Source: Hygrocybe punicea
Taxonomy: Eukaryota > Basidiomycota > Agaricomycetes > Agaricales > Hygrophoraceae
Assembly (NCBI GenBank): GCA_963556145.1
Contig: OY744463.1
Coordinates: 5,518,001 to 5,582,000, forward strand
Length of the DNA: 64,000 nt
Direction of reading: 5' to 3'
Shown piece by piece: positions 12,526 to 23,353 of this stretch. The notes below the pieces were generated by a model. The model saw only the letters and a list, made by a program, of their open reading frames with translations, had not been told where the DNA came from and ran no database searches. Made by a program: the position numbers and the translations under genes. Numbering within the stretch: the stretch's first letter is position 1; the number at the start of each line of letters is the position of its first letter.

Positions 12526-13363
12526 CACAGGGTGCACAGTAGCATACCATGTCACACAGTATCTTGAAAGTACTTGATAAGTATACTAAATATCATTACC
12601 ATAACATTCAACATGGTATTGTAACAGTATTCAGACATAAACTACAATACTTGTGCTCAAATTCATCTGAAGGTACGAAGGCAAATGAGACTTATAACAT
12701 CAAGCCTTTTGTTTCACTACTTTTACTGTATTTACAGCAAAGTACTGTATAGTTTGGATAGAATACTTGCAGCCTAAGATGAATCAAAGTATTAAACTAG
12801 TAAGGAAGTTGTGCCACTTTCACTACTAGGATACCTTTTGGATCCTTTCAAGATACAGTGTGAAATAATATAGTACTGTTGCCATATTGTGGATTTAAGA
12901 TACTGTGTCAATACTTTTAAGATACTTTTATTATAATAAAAGTACTGAAACAGTATCTTAAAAGTATTGACACAGTATCTTAAATCCACAATATGGCAAC
13001 AGTACTATACTATTTCACACTGTATCTTGAAAGGATCCAAAAGGTATCCTAGTAGTGAAAGTGGCACAACTTCCTTACTAGTTTAATACTTTGATTCATC
13101 TTAGGCTGCAAGTATTCTATCTGAACTATACAGTACTTGGCTGTAGATACAGTAAAAGTAGTGAAACAAAAGGCTTGATGTTATTGAAATGGTATAAGTC
13201 TCATTTGCCTTCATACCTTCAGATGAATTTGGGCACAAGTATTGTAGTTTATGTCTGAATACTGTTACAATACCATGTTGAATGTTATGGTAATGATATT
13301 TAGTATACTTGTCAAGTACTTTCAAGATACTGTGTGACAAGGTATGCTACTGCGCACCCTGTG
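12526..13363. mobile_element. 838-bp foldback element in the Helitron Rep/helicase linker
   Basis: Nearly the whole element is one palindrome: arms of about 400 bp (12,526-12,925 and 12,951-13,363) around an AT-rich 25-bp centre. The arms differ mainly by a short insertion in the right arm near 13,180. The termini are CACAGGGTGC and its complement. TTT occurs on each side (12,523-12,525 and 13,364-13,366), and removal of the element plus one TTT rejoins IKSIF to DKNSEM in frame. CAC ends with a 3-bp duplication resemble CMC (CACTA-like) elements. There is no coding capacity. Confidence 0.9.
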
Positions 13364-13366
13364 TTT

Positions 13367-16300
13367 GATAAGAATTCCGAAATGATTGGTGGCGACCTGA
13401 AAAGAAAAGACAAAGTCAGAAAACTGTTTACACAAATAGTCAATTCACTCACCTCCAAAATGGAAATTGGTGCTCCAATGGCTTCATTATATGTCCTTGG
13501 AAATCCTGATCACTACACCAGTCATAAATTCGTGCCAGTCTTTTGGAGATCTTATGTTAAAGAGGTTATCAGTGCATGGTCTGATGAAGAAATTGCTAAT
13601 ATATGTGAAGACCAAAACAATGCACAAAAGGTTGTTATTGGTAAGAATAATGGCGCATACATTGGACTTTCCAAAGTAAATAATTATATGTTCAGACCCG
13701 TCTTGTATGATAATGTATCACTGTATGACTAGATACGTCTTGCCACTATGGAACCAAATAAAAGACGCACCAAAACAAAAGCCAAAAGGGCCAGAAAAGA
13801 ACCCATGCAAAACCATATTTTGGACAATCTAGGCTGTCATGATTTATCTAACTCTTGCACTGAACCTACTAACTATTCCAGTGATGACAACTTGTCTGAT
13901 GTCATTGATAATGATATACTCATGGAGATAGATGAAATTCCAAAACCTGATAGTTTGAATAAAAATGCAGGTTCAGAAATAGCTGATAAAACAAATGAAG
14001 TTGATCTTAATAAATTGACAAAAATTGAAAATGATTATACTTTACATCCCAATCATCCACAATATCTTACCCACCATGCCAAAATGAAAGGGAATGATCC
14101 TTTCATAGTTCCTAATTTTATTCCAAACACTTTGCCAAGGGCTGACTGTGGTGATCGAGAATATTATTGTTGTACAATGTTAACATTTTTCAAGCCATGG
14201 AGAAGTGGCAAGAAACTCAAATGTAAATTACAAACATGGGATAATGCTTTTATAGACCATGAGTTTTCTAAAAGAGAGCTGGACATCATGAAATACTTTG
14301 GTCTGCGGTATGAGTGTTTGGATGCAAGAGATGATTTCTCTGCTAAACATCAGAAGAATAATACTGCAGCACGTCGACCTCACGTGAAACCTTGCTAATT
14401 AGCTTGCCATTACCCCCCAATATGGCAAGCTAATTAGCAAGGTTTCACGTGAGGTCGACGTGTACTGCAGATATAAGGTATTCATGGGCGACCTCAAACA
14501 GTCTTGATGAACTGGATGACATGCACAATGCTGAATTTGCATTTAATGGCGACAACTTCAACAACAATATTGATGAAGACAATAATGACACAGAAATACT
14601 CCTGAAACTTGGTCAAAAAGGACAAAAGAGGAAAGATCAAATGCTGATAGCTGAAAGAACTTTGAAAAGGTCAGGGTGGCTCGATGATTGTATTGATGGT
14701 ACCCCAGATATAGGACCATTGATACCTATAGAACCACCTGTAGTACAATCAGCAAAATTGTGGAGAACTGCAGTCCTTGCAAAGGAAAAGGAAATCATTG
14801 ATGACAGAAATAAAAATTTACCAACAAACACAGCAACCATAAATAAATTGGGAAATTTTCAATATAATGATGTCAAGATAGTGGATGCAGCATACATCAA
14901 CCATATGTTTATTCCTGCAAACAGAGCTGATTGTCATCTTATTGATGTAACTATCAAGGATTACAAGTTGAACACTGACCAAAAGAGAGCATTTCATATC
15001 ATTGCCAATCACTCTACCTTGATTAACAGCTCTAATAAGCTATGCATGTATCTTGGTGGGATGGCAGGCACAGGGAAATCACAAGTCATCAAAGCATTGA
15101 CTAGTTTCTTTGGTAAACACAACAAAAATCATCGGTTTGTGGTTCTTGCACCAACTGGTGGTGCTGCTGCCCTTGTCAATGGATCTACATATCACTCAAT
15201 TCTGGGAATTAATCATGGGGGTTCATCTCGTTCCCTTGCACAAGTCCATGCCAATCTTGACGGTGTGGATTACATTTTCATTGATGAGGTGTCAATGTTA
15301 TCTTGCAGAGATATGTACAAAATCAGTGCTCAGTGTGCAAAAGCACATGGTGTTTATGATGAACCCTTTGGTGGCATTAATATGATATTTGCAGGAGATT
15401 TTGGCCAACTTCCACCAGCTATGAGTGGTGCTCCTTTGTACTCCGGAACCGTTGGTGTCCAAATCAATTCCAGTCAAACTATAGCAAATCAGGAAGCTGC
15501 TATAGGCAAAGCTCTTTGGCATCAGATTACAACAGTTGTTATATTACGTGAAAGTATGAGACAAACCAATCAGTCAAAAGAAACTGTCCAACTGAGACAG
15601 GCGTTGGAAAACATGAGATACAAAGCATGTTCTCAAGAAGATATTGCATTTCTTCGTACTCGCATCGCAGGAAAAGGTCCAAATGATCCAAAATTAGCCC
15701 AAAAGAAATTCAGGAATGTATCAGTTGTAACTGCATTGAATGCGCAAAAAGACAAAATCAATGAACTTGGTATTCAACGTTTTGCTGCTGAAAATAAAAG
15801 ACCATTAACATCATTCTATTCCATAGACAAATGGAATGATCCTACTAGTTCCAATAGCAAAAGAAAATCTCATCACATGTCAACAATTTTGGATCCTATT
15901 TGACACACAAAGATATTGGAACCTTCACTCCAAAAGCTACTTTGGAGCAAACCACATGCATCATCCTCTGATCATATACCAGGAAGATTGGACTTATGTG
16001 TAGGCATGCCAGTGATGCTGAGAAACAATGATGCAACGGAGTGCTGCATTACCAAAGGAGCAGAGGGCATGGTTGTGGGTTGGCAGAGTGCAATAGGTCC
16101 AGAACAACAAACTGTACTGGACACTTTATTTGTCAGATTATTGAATCCTCCAAAAAAAATTAACATAGAAGGACTTCCTGAAAATGTTGTGCCAATTACA
16201 AAACATGTCACTTCCACCATGTGCTCATTACCCAATGATGATGTAATATCTTTGTCAAGAGAACAAGTGTTGGTACTACCTAATTTTGCAATGACTGATT

Positions 16301-16560
16301 ATGCATGTCAAGGACGTACTCGTCCTAACAATGTGGTCGACCTCAGTAGTTGTAGAAACCACCAATCCTACTATACTTGCTTATCAAGAAGTGCATCTGC
16401 AACAGGAACTATCATCATGCAAGGCTTTGATCCTAAAGTAATTACAGGTGGTGCTTCTGGATATCTCAGGCAAGAATTCAGGGAATTAGGACTGCTTGAT
16501 GAGATTACCAAACTGAAATATCAAGGACTCTTACCAGACCATGTCAAGGGAGATCAGTGA
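13367..16560 (+). pseudogene. Helitron PIF1-like DNA helicase
   Basis: This is the helicase half of the Helitron protein. An upstream linker (GAPMASLYVLGNPDHYTSHKF) leads into the helicase: Walker A GMAGTGKS at 15,058-15,081, motif Ia APTGGAAALVNGSTYHS, Walker B IDEVSML, motif III FAGDFGQLPP, the RESMRQ motif, then TDYACQGRT and YTCLSRS (motifs V and VI) near the end. Breaks are TAG at about 13,730 (YD*IRLAT, probably Trp), a 93-bp hairpin insertion at 14,370, TGA at 15,901-15,903 and TGA at 16,558-16,560. All core helicase motifs are intact, so decay is by stops and insertions rather than motif loss. Confidence 0.93.
14370..14462. mobile_element. 93-bp perfect hairpin element with 8-bp duplication
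   Basis: Two perfect inverted arms of about 41 bp (starting CACGTCGACCTCACGTG) flank a loop of about 11 bp rich in C. TACTGCAG flanks it at 14,362-14,369 and 14,463-14,470. Removing the hairpin and one duplicate restores the helicase frame (NNTA into DIRYSW). An 8-bp duplication is typical of hAT, P or KDZ/Zisupton-type transposition; the element is far too short to encode anything. Confidence 0.92.
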
Positions 16561-17697
16561 AATTCTATCATTGATCAATTTAGAAAATGGAAAGGAAAGT
16601 CATATATTCCAAAAAACATTCATCATGCTATTGCATGGAAAGCCACGGAGCAACTAAATCAATACACAACACAGCCCTCTCCATGGCAATTAATTAAACC
16701 TATGAACAAAAATCAAAAGGCAGATTACAGAAACCTCAACTTTGTTCCTGCAAAAGGAACTGTTCCAATCACTGTCACTCATAAAAATTCCACAGCCAAT
16801 GTATTGCAAAATAAAAAACGAAAATTACAACAAGTTGTAAGTTCATCTTCCATTGTGAAAAAAAGACGAAAAACAAGTACTATTGAATTAAATGAACCAA
16901 AAGGGTTTATATGGGATGCGCAAGATTGGAGCTGTGCTTATGATTCGCTCTTTACAATATTACTAGCAATATGGAATGAAGATCCATCAAGTTGGAAAAA
17001 AAGATTCAATAGCATCAATGAAATATTAAAGATTTTGAGCTTAGGATTCAAACGATCCAAGAATCACACAACAGATTTAGAAACAGTTAGAAATACAATC
17101 AGACATTTATTGCATCAAGATAAACCTGAAATATTTCCTTATGGTCAAGTTGGCATTGCCATAAGTGATTTGGCCCATTATATAATGAAAGCAAATGAAC
17201 CAATGACTTCAACTTGTCTTAAATGTATGAATTGTGAAAACATAACCATTCTGGAAAATGATAGATGTGATGCCATCTTTCATTGTTCATATTCATTTTC
17301 TGGAACAATCTCAGCATGTCTTGCTCAAATCATAGTTAATAGACAATGGCACAAATGTCAATTGTGTTGGGGAGAGATTACTAAATTTATTGCATTTAAC
17401 AAAATTCCACCTCTAATCATGTTTACAGTTGACTCTATTGAGAATTTAATAGTTAGTCAAGTTATAAACTTGTCAATTGATGACATATCCACTGCTTTCA
17501 CATTGAGAGGAATTGTGTACTATGGTGATGCACATTTTACTGCCCGCATATTCATCAACAGTATGGTATGGTTTCATGATGGTATATCAACCAGATCAAT
17601 TTGTATTAATGAAGGTGATATAGATGACTTTTCAAATATTAAGTTATTGTCATGTAATGGTAATAATGCTGCACTGTTTATATATGCTCAATCTTAA
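16561..17697 (+). pseudogene. Helitron C-terminal extension with cysteine-peptidase-like domain
   Basis: The frame continues directly from the helicase past the TGA at 16,558 (NSIIDQFRKWKGKSY) into a basic linker (KKRKLQQ, VKKRRKTS) and then a globular domain of about 270 residues. The domain opens with WDAQDWSCAYDSLFTIL, where Cys in an N/D-x-S-C-A-Y context resembles the catalytic box of ubiquitin-type C19/OTU peptidases. It has a CxxC...CxxC zinc pair (CLKCMNC, CQLCWGE) and ends with GDAHFTARI and WFHDG, a plausible catalytic His box. Peptidase function is inferred from these boxes only. The stop at 17,695 closes the element's coding region. Confidence 0.65.
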
Positions 17698-17769
17698 CAT
17701 TTGTTCTCTTGCTAAAAAGAGGGACGAGTAACATGTCATGCAAAGCAATGGCCCACACCCCACCAGTAT

Positions 17770-18957
17770 AGTGCATCCGGAATCTAACAAGCTAACTCTG
17801 GTTTCATGTGTGGCCTCTCCATCCACGACAGCAGTGGTCCTGTCTGGTGACTCGAACTTGAGAAAGGCCCCCACCTGTACCCAGTCGACATCCATGGCTA
17901 CCTCAGCATCGGGCACACCAGCAATGGCATCAAAAATGGGCTCGCCAGCCCAAATGCTCTCCAGAGGGTCGGTGGGGTCAACGCCGTCATCGCTGAAATC
18001 GCTGAAATCGGATAGGGCGTCAGCAGCATCGTCATCTTCAGAGGATGAAACAGAATCAACGCCGAAGGCACCATTGCATTTCTCGATGCAAGCTGACACG
18101 GGAATGTCACTCAGCTTGGGCTCGGTGACGGCCCTGGCCTTCCTTGGTCTCTTGCAGAACCTGCTGATGTGGCCCAGCTCGCCGCAATTGTAACAACTCT
18201 TGTCAGCGTATCGGCTTTGGCCCTTGTTCCTCTTTTCCAGCGCCATGGCCATCACATCATTGCTGTCATCGATCGCCGGGTTGGTCATCAGCCACTTGGA
18301 TCGTATCTGCTGGGATCTATAACGGTCCCACTCATCGGCAATCACCTGAATAAAGAGGTCGGGCTCAATGGTCTTGGTGGAGCTGTACAGTTTTGCCGTG
18401 GTGAGCTGCATTGAGGCGAAGTTTGCGAGGTGGGGGGGGAGGGACGAGATAATGGTGGACCGGTAATCTTTGTCGTCGATGTCCACGTCTAACAAAGCTA
18501 AATCCTCCCTTTTGGCATGCAGTTCATCCAAGAACTTTTGCACGTCGCCTTTGTCAGGGCACCTCGAGTCGAGGAAGGCCACCCTCAACTCAGTTTGAGC
18601 AAAGACACTCCAGCGAGTGTACTCTTCAACGATGGACTCCCAGGCTAAAGCAACGGTCAGGTGGTGGCAGATCTTCATGGCCACAGAGTCCAGTATCTTC
18701 TGTAAGAGGAGGTTCTTGGCCATCGCTTCGTCTTTCACCCACTTCTCCCCATCAGGGTTTGGAGCTTGTGACCCATCATCCAAGGGAGGTGGAGCCGAGG
18801 GTTGGGAAGCGCTCCCATCAAAGTGTCCCCATTGTCTTTTGGCCATAACAGTGGCTGTAAAACGCAGCTCAAAAATCGCCCAGTTGAGTCCATTGGAGGC
18901 GAGTTTTGGGATATCGGATGGAAGGGAGTCGGAGACGGCTTGGAGTGTGGTAGACAT
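17770..18957 (-). pseudogene. Copia gag and start of protease (5' part of the split Copia)
   Basis: The minus-strand frame starts MSTTLQAVSDSLPSDIPKLA at 18,957. The first 250 residues are the helical gag (LNWAIFELRFTATVMAK, then FLDELHAKREDLALLD and SSLPPHLANF), followed by a CCHC zinc knuckle (CYNCGELGHISRFC) and an acidic Ser-rich linker. The last Copia residues are LLDSGCT, the aspartic protease active site (D-S-G); the reading then runs into unrelated DNA at about 17,770. The next expected residues, [R]HISPY, are found at 3513 on the same strand. No internal stop or frameshift is seen in this half. Confidence 0.92.
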
Positions 18958-18985
18958 CAGAGGACAAACACGCAGTGGAAAAACA

Positions 18986-19001
18986 ACGTGGGCTTATAAC
19001 C
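18986..19001 (-). promoter_or_regulatory. Copia primer-binding site, half-tRNA-iMet type
   Basis: Immediately inside the LTR the minus strand reads GGTTATAAGCCCACG. Drosophila copia uses an internal fragment of initiator tRNA-Met with a site reading GGTTATGGGCCC; the anticodon region of that tRNA would pair here with one or two mismatches. Position right after the LTR end CTCTACA supports the call. Confidence 0.65.
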
Positions 19002-19420
19002 TGTAGAGGCTAGTGATAGTACAGAATCTCAGTGTGGAAAGGACACGCAACTAAAGTATATTATTACCTAGTGATAGTACAGAATCTAGGTAATTGTTAG
19101 TGAATTTGTATGAAAGTAAATGAAAGGCTAACAAACCTCAGTGCAGAAAGGATGCGCCACTGAGGTCTTCTATGCTGTGGCGAGAGTAGACTAAGTACTA
19201 CACGAACAAAGGATAAACGTATAAGAAAGAAATGGCTCGCAAAAAGGGGAAACGGTAATCTATCATGTGATAAAGGGTAGATCTAATCTAGGCAATAAGC
19301 TTTGGATCGGGCCGTGAGTGTGTTTGCTATCACAACAGGCTGTCAATCACGCTGAAGTCCTGTACAGCATGAATTGGTGGCTGAGGATCATGTGATACAA
19401 ACAAAAAAGTTTTGTTGACA
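19002..19420 (-). repeat. Copia 5' LTR
   Basis: On the minus strand this segment begins TGTCAACAAAAC and ends GCCTCTACA, the TG..CA ends expected of an LTR, directly before the primer site and gag. It contains two copies of CTAGTGATAGTACAGAATCT (19,011 and 19,071). No second LTR is in the window, because the element's 3' part is truncated near 1165. The outer end is chosen from the TG rule only. Confidence 0.6.
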
Positions 19421-19678
19421 AAACAAAATTTTTTCAAGGGGGACAGAAACAAGAAGTAGATTTTTGTTTACAATTTACAGATGCTCAAGCTAGTAATTTG
19501 GAAACCAAAGGAGCAAAAAAATGTATTGATTTCACACAAGTTTTCCAAAATCTAGTAGCACTAATTTGATAAATCAAAATAAAACAGCGAAGAAATCAAA
19601 AGAAATTTGCAAAAACAAGAAAGAAAATGCCTTTACAAAATAATATAATTTTGTCCAACAAGGACCCTCATATAATAG
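19421..19678. other. AT-rich spacer, no gene
   Basis: This is AT-rich sequence between the Copia LTR and Harbinger 1. About 40 bp at its end (AATTTTGTCCAACAAGGACCC) recur in the same orientation just beyond the other end of Harbinger 1 (about 23,240-23,277). Confidence 0.5.
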
Positions 19679-19843
19679 GTGCCTTCAAATCATGCGGTGG
19701 GACGTGCTGTCAGGGTCTATGTTGAACAGCCGGCAAAAGCCCGGCATACCCTTTGAGTTTGAATGTAATAGGTTAGAAAACATAGAATACAACTTGTTGT
19801 ATTCACGTTTTATCCCCAACTTGCATGGCTCGAGTACGACAAA

Positions 19844-21375
19844 ATGCCTCAACTCCCAAATTCACGTCCTCCGTGTCCTCCTCAACTTCATGTTACAAAA
19901 CAGCAAATTATGCTTGATTCGCTTCAAAAACGTTACATGGAGACCAACCTCAAACTCATCAAATATTTGTTATCGGATGACGAGGATAGCGATGTCGATA
20001 GCCACAATACATCCCAGCCATTCTCTGCTTCAAGCAGTCCCCTTTCATCATGGCAAGGCAGTTCTCCGATCTCTGATCACATTCGTGATAGCTCACCAGC
20101 TCCCAATGAAATCGACCTCATCACACTCCTTTATGACAGGTTCAAAGTCTTGCAAAATCAACTTCTTTCTACTCGCTACCTTCAGCACGGCATACCAATA
20201 CCCCGCAACTCCCAAATGGATCTCCTCGTGTGGTACAAGGAAAATAGTTCAATTCGTTTCCAGAGGAAGGTCCGTGTCCATCCAGATACTTTCAATCACA
20301 TCCTCTCCCTCATCAAGGATGACCCCGTATTTGTCAGTAAATCTTTCAAAGATCAAATTCCTCTCCCTGTCCAACTCAGCATCTTTCTCAACCGTATTGG
20401 TCACTACAGAAATGCGTCGTCTGTTGATGACATCGCGGAATGGGCAGGAGTTGCACCTGGAACTGTCGTTAATTGTACAAAGCAGTGCATGTTAGAGATC
20501 ATTAGTCCCTGCGGACAGAGAACGAAATACGCTCCTCTAAAGGTTGGAGCGAGAGGAAGGTGATTCCGGAATGGTGGAACAGCTGGTTGGCCATTGGTAG
20601 AACAACATTCCCTCTTTTCCAGAAGCCGGGTCTACATGGAGAAGCATGGTTCGACAAGTCTTCACAGTACTCAATGAATGGTCAATTTATCATTCTGCTT
20701 CATAATCTTCGCATCATTGACTACTCACTTGGGCACACCGGAAGTTCCCATGACTCCTACGCATTCCAGAGCGCCCGCATCTCCTCCGATCATCAAACAT
20801 TCCTTCCTGAACACGAATGGATGTGGGCTGACTCAGCATACCCAGTCCGACCTTGGTGTGTCCCACCATTTCGGAAACGGCCCAATACTGAACTTTCTCG
20901 CGAACAAAGACGCTTCAATTACCGTTTGTCAACTGTGCGAGTCCAAGCTGAACATGCGATCGGCCTCCTCAAGGGCCGATTCCAATCCCTCCACGAACTT
21001 CATATCCAGATCAGCTCTCGCAAACTTCACAAGTGGGCAATTTTATGGGCCCGTTGCTGTGTAGTGCTTCATAATCTTATCATTCAATTTGAGGGCGATG
21101 ACTCCGATACTACATGGAGGGACCAATGCACATTTTCAACCCTACATGATGGCGATGACAGCACTGATCCGGGTTACGATTTCTACAACCGTTTGGTTCA
21201 GGTCAATGCTGAGGATGGTGAGAAGGATGGGGACACAATGGCAGATGTCGATGATGATGATGATAGCGCTTTCGCCCCTCTGATTGCTCAGGCAGGGGCG
21301 GTATTTCGTGAAAATTTACTGAACGTACTTCTGTCCAGTTGGCTATACGCACCTCCACCTTCTCAGGCAATGTAA
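19844..21375 (+). pseudogene. PIF/Harbinger DDE transposase, frameshifted
   Basis: The protein starts MPQLPNSRPPCPPQLHV at 19,844. After a low-complexity acidic/Ser region come the helical DNA-binding domain (RKVRVHPDTFNHILSLI, SVDDIAEWAGVAPGTV) and the DDE_Tnp_4 domain (PLFQKPGLHGEAWFDKSS, DYSLGHTGSSHDSYAF, MWADSAYP, VRVQAEHAIGLLKGRF). The first part and the catalytic part lie in different frames, joined by a one-base shift between about 20,515 and 20,550. The first catalytic Asp, normally in VDGT just before FPLFQKPG, reads IGRTTF here, so this acid is missing. The second Asp (ADSAY) and the Glu (AEHAIG) are present. The enzyme is therefore inactive on two counts. Confidence 0.92.
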
Positions 21376-21556
21376 ATCTCATTTATGACATGCGTTTTCT
21401 TTTTTTACTGTCTGATTTTTTTTTTCACTCCTTTTCGTGCTACATGTACATACCTCTGTACGATTAACCGTCCCAATAGCGATTTGTTGGCTATAACATG
21501 TATATTGAGACCGAAAGAGACAAAAAAACATAGTACACGATGCAGACAAAACAAAT

Positions 21557-22675
21557 TTAACCCATCCCACCAGAATGCCTGCTTTCATCCACTCCATATA
21601 AATCACCACCCTCAGAAGTTCCTGCAGCTCCAGTAAGATCAAGGCCCTGTTGGTCTGGCGTTAACTGCAGATTTGGAACCAGTGTATGGAGGGGCAGAGG
21701 CAGGGGTGGAGGCAGGGGCGGAAATCCAACCATTTGGTTTGAAACAGGTGTTTGGCCTTGGTTTTGAGAGCGGAGATGCTCGTACTGGATGTATAACTTC
21801 AGGATATTCTCCTGGGCGTCTTCCTGTTCACGAGTCTTGTTTGCCTGGATCTCTATCTGCTCTTTCTCCCACTCCATTGCCGAAGTCAAGTAACGTAGTC
21901 GCAGACTTTCTGTTCTGTACTTCTCGATTTTGACCTCTGCCTCCTTCATGATTCGTTGATGTTCATGCTCCTTCTTCCGATCCATCATGTCTACAGTAGC
22001 CATGTAAATGTTATCTAGATTTCCACCTAGGATTTGTTGCTCGAGTTCTGAATGAGATCATCCACCTGCACGAGGAGGGCCATGTGGAGGTGCGGAACCA
22101 CCACGGCCTCGTGCAGGTGTGTGTAGCAAAGGACGCTGCGTGGAAACAGCACTGGAGGGGCCAGGTTCAGGAGGAGGTGTGGTGGCAGGTGAACCACTCA
22201 TTAATGGTGTGATGGGTGATGGGATTGGGCTCGGATAGGGTGAATAACGAGGGGATGATGATGTAGATGCATGACGAAATTGATGCAGGGTGGAGAAATC
22301 AAATGGACCAGATGTTTCCGGCAAATGGATGAATGGACTGGGCGGTGTGGGTGGATTAGAAGATGGATTTCTTATGGGCTGAGTTGCTGCTGATGCCTGG
22401 AAAGATGACTCAAATAGCGATGATGGCAATGATGGATATGGAGCCTGCAAGGGGTGGGGTGGAATTACCATCCAGGGGTTATTCGGAGCTGAGACCATAT
22501 GCCCAAAAGGGAGAGTTTTTTCACCAGGCAGCATGGCTCTGTCAACCTGCTCCTCAACAACCTCGGCATCCTGGCCATCAGTCATCATATCGTCAGGTGG
22601 CGCTATGTGCGCTGCATTGGGAAATAGCAGCGTGTGCGCTTCAACTTGAAGATCTTGACCTGGTTGTGAAGACAC
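21557..22675 (-). pseudogene. Harbinger accessory protein (coiled coil), one stop codon
   Basis: One minus-strand frame runs from 22,675 (MSSQPGQDLQVEAHT) to 21,557, broken only by TGA at 22,058-22,060 (RAGG*SHSELEQQ). The N-terminal half is Pro/Ser-rich and disordered. The C-terminal half is a charged coiled coil (MDRKKEHEHQRIMKEAEVKI, LRYLTSAMEWEKEQIE). It sits convergent to the transposase, where other Harbingers carry a SANT/Myb-like DNA-binding partner; no SANT helix is clear in what remains, and upstream exons may lie toward 23,106. The stop is again TGA where CGA would code Arg. Confidence 0.65.
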
Positions 22676-23353
22676 AACATGAGGGTTGTAACTTGGAATG
22701 GATCTCCATTAGCCATGCAGACGAGAAAACCATGGAAAATCATGCTGAACCTTCACTAAGACATCCGTCTTTGAATCAGTCCCATTTTCAGGCCTGCAAT
22801 ATTGAGAACACTCACTCGCAAGATTCTGGTGCTCCAGGTGCACGGTTAACTGCTCCCATGTCAAGCCAGAACCTGTGGAGCTGAGGAGCATACATTTCTC
22901 ATGATATTTCTTCTGGAGACTTTATTGATGGCATCAGCACCAAGGAAAAAGGCGGAAAAAGGTGGAAACAGGTTGCACATATGTAGTAATTCGATCCGCA
23001 ACCGATTTTGCGAACTTGGTGGGGTTTGCTTGGTAGTGGTGGATGGAGGTGAACAACGAGGTGAGTTATCGATTGCCCTTCTGCGTTTTCCTACCTTGTT
23101 TGCCATGTACTAATCCGTTTCATACTCCGAACTCAGAGGGTATGCCGGGCTTTTGCCGGCTGTTCAACATAGACCCTGACAGCGCGTCCCACCGCATGAT
23201 TTGAAGGCGCGTAATAAAATTAAATACAGCACTAGCAAAAATAAATAATTTTGTCCAATGAGTCCCTTCATAATAAGCATGGACGCCTCACATGTTAGTC
23301 CACGTTTATATAATAATTTATAAGCGTTGTAAGTACAGGTGCTTCCACAAGGC

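Larger units (their letters stand above)
19679..23211. mobile_element. PIF/Harbinger element 1
   Basis: Inverted termini of about 78 bp (GCCTTCAAATCATGCGGTGG... on the left, complement ending at 23,210) match with only two or so differences. TAATA lies close to each end (about 19,673-19,677 and 23,212-23,216), a possible target duplication though longer than the usual 3-bp TWA. It holds a plus-strand DDE transposase and a convergent minus-strand accessory gene, the usual two-gene layout. The internal margin 22,676-23,130 has short minus-strand frames (for example MANKVGKRRRAIDNSPR at 23,106) that may be first exons of the accessory gene. Confidence 0.85.

Noticed and set aside
17769..17770. 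Exact Helitron 3' end (CTRR followed by T, with hairpin) at the right Copia junction
   Set aside because: The junction reads CCACCAGTATAGTGC; no CTRR terminus or hairpin could be shown, so the Helitron boundary is left open.
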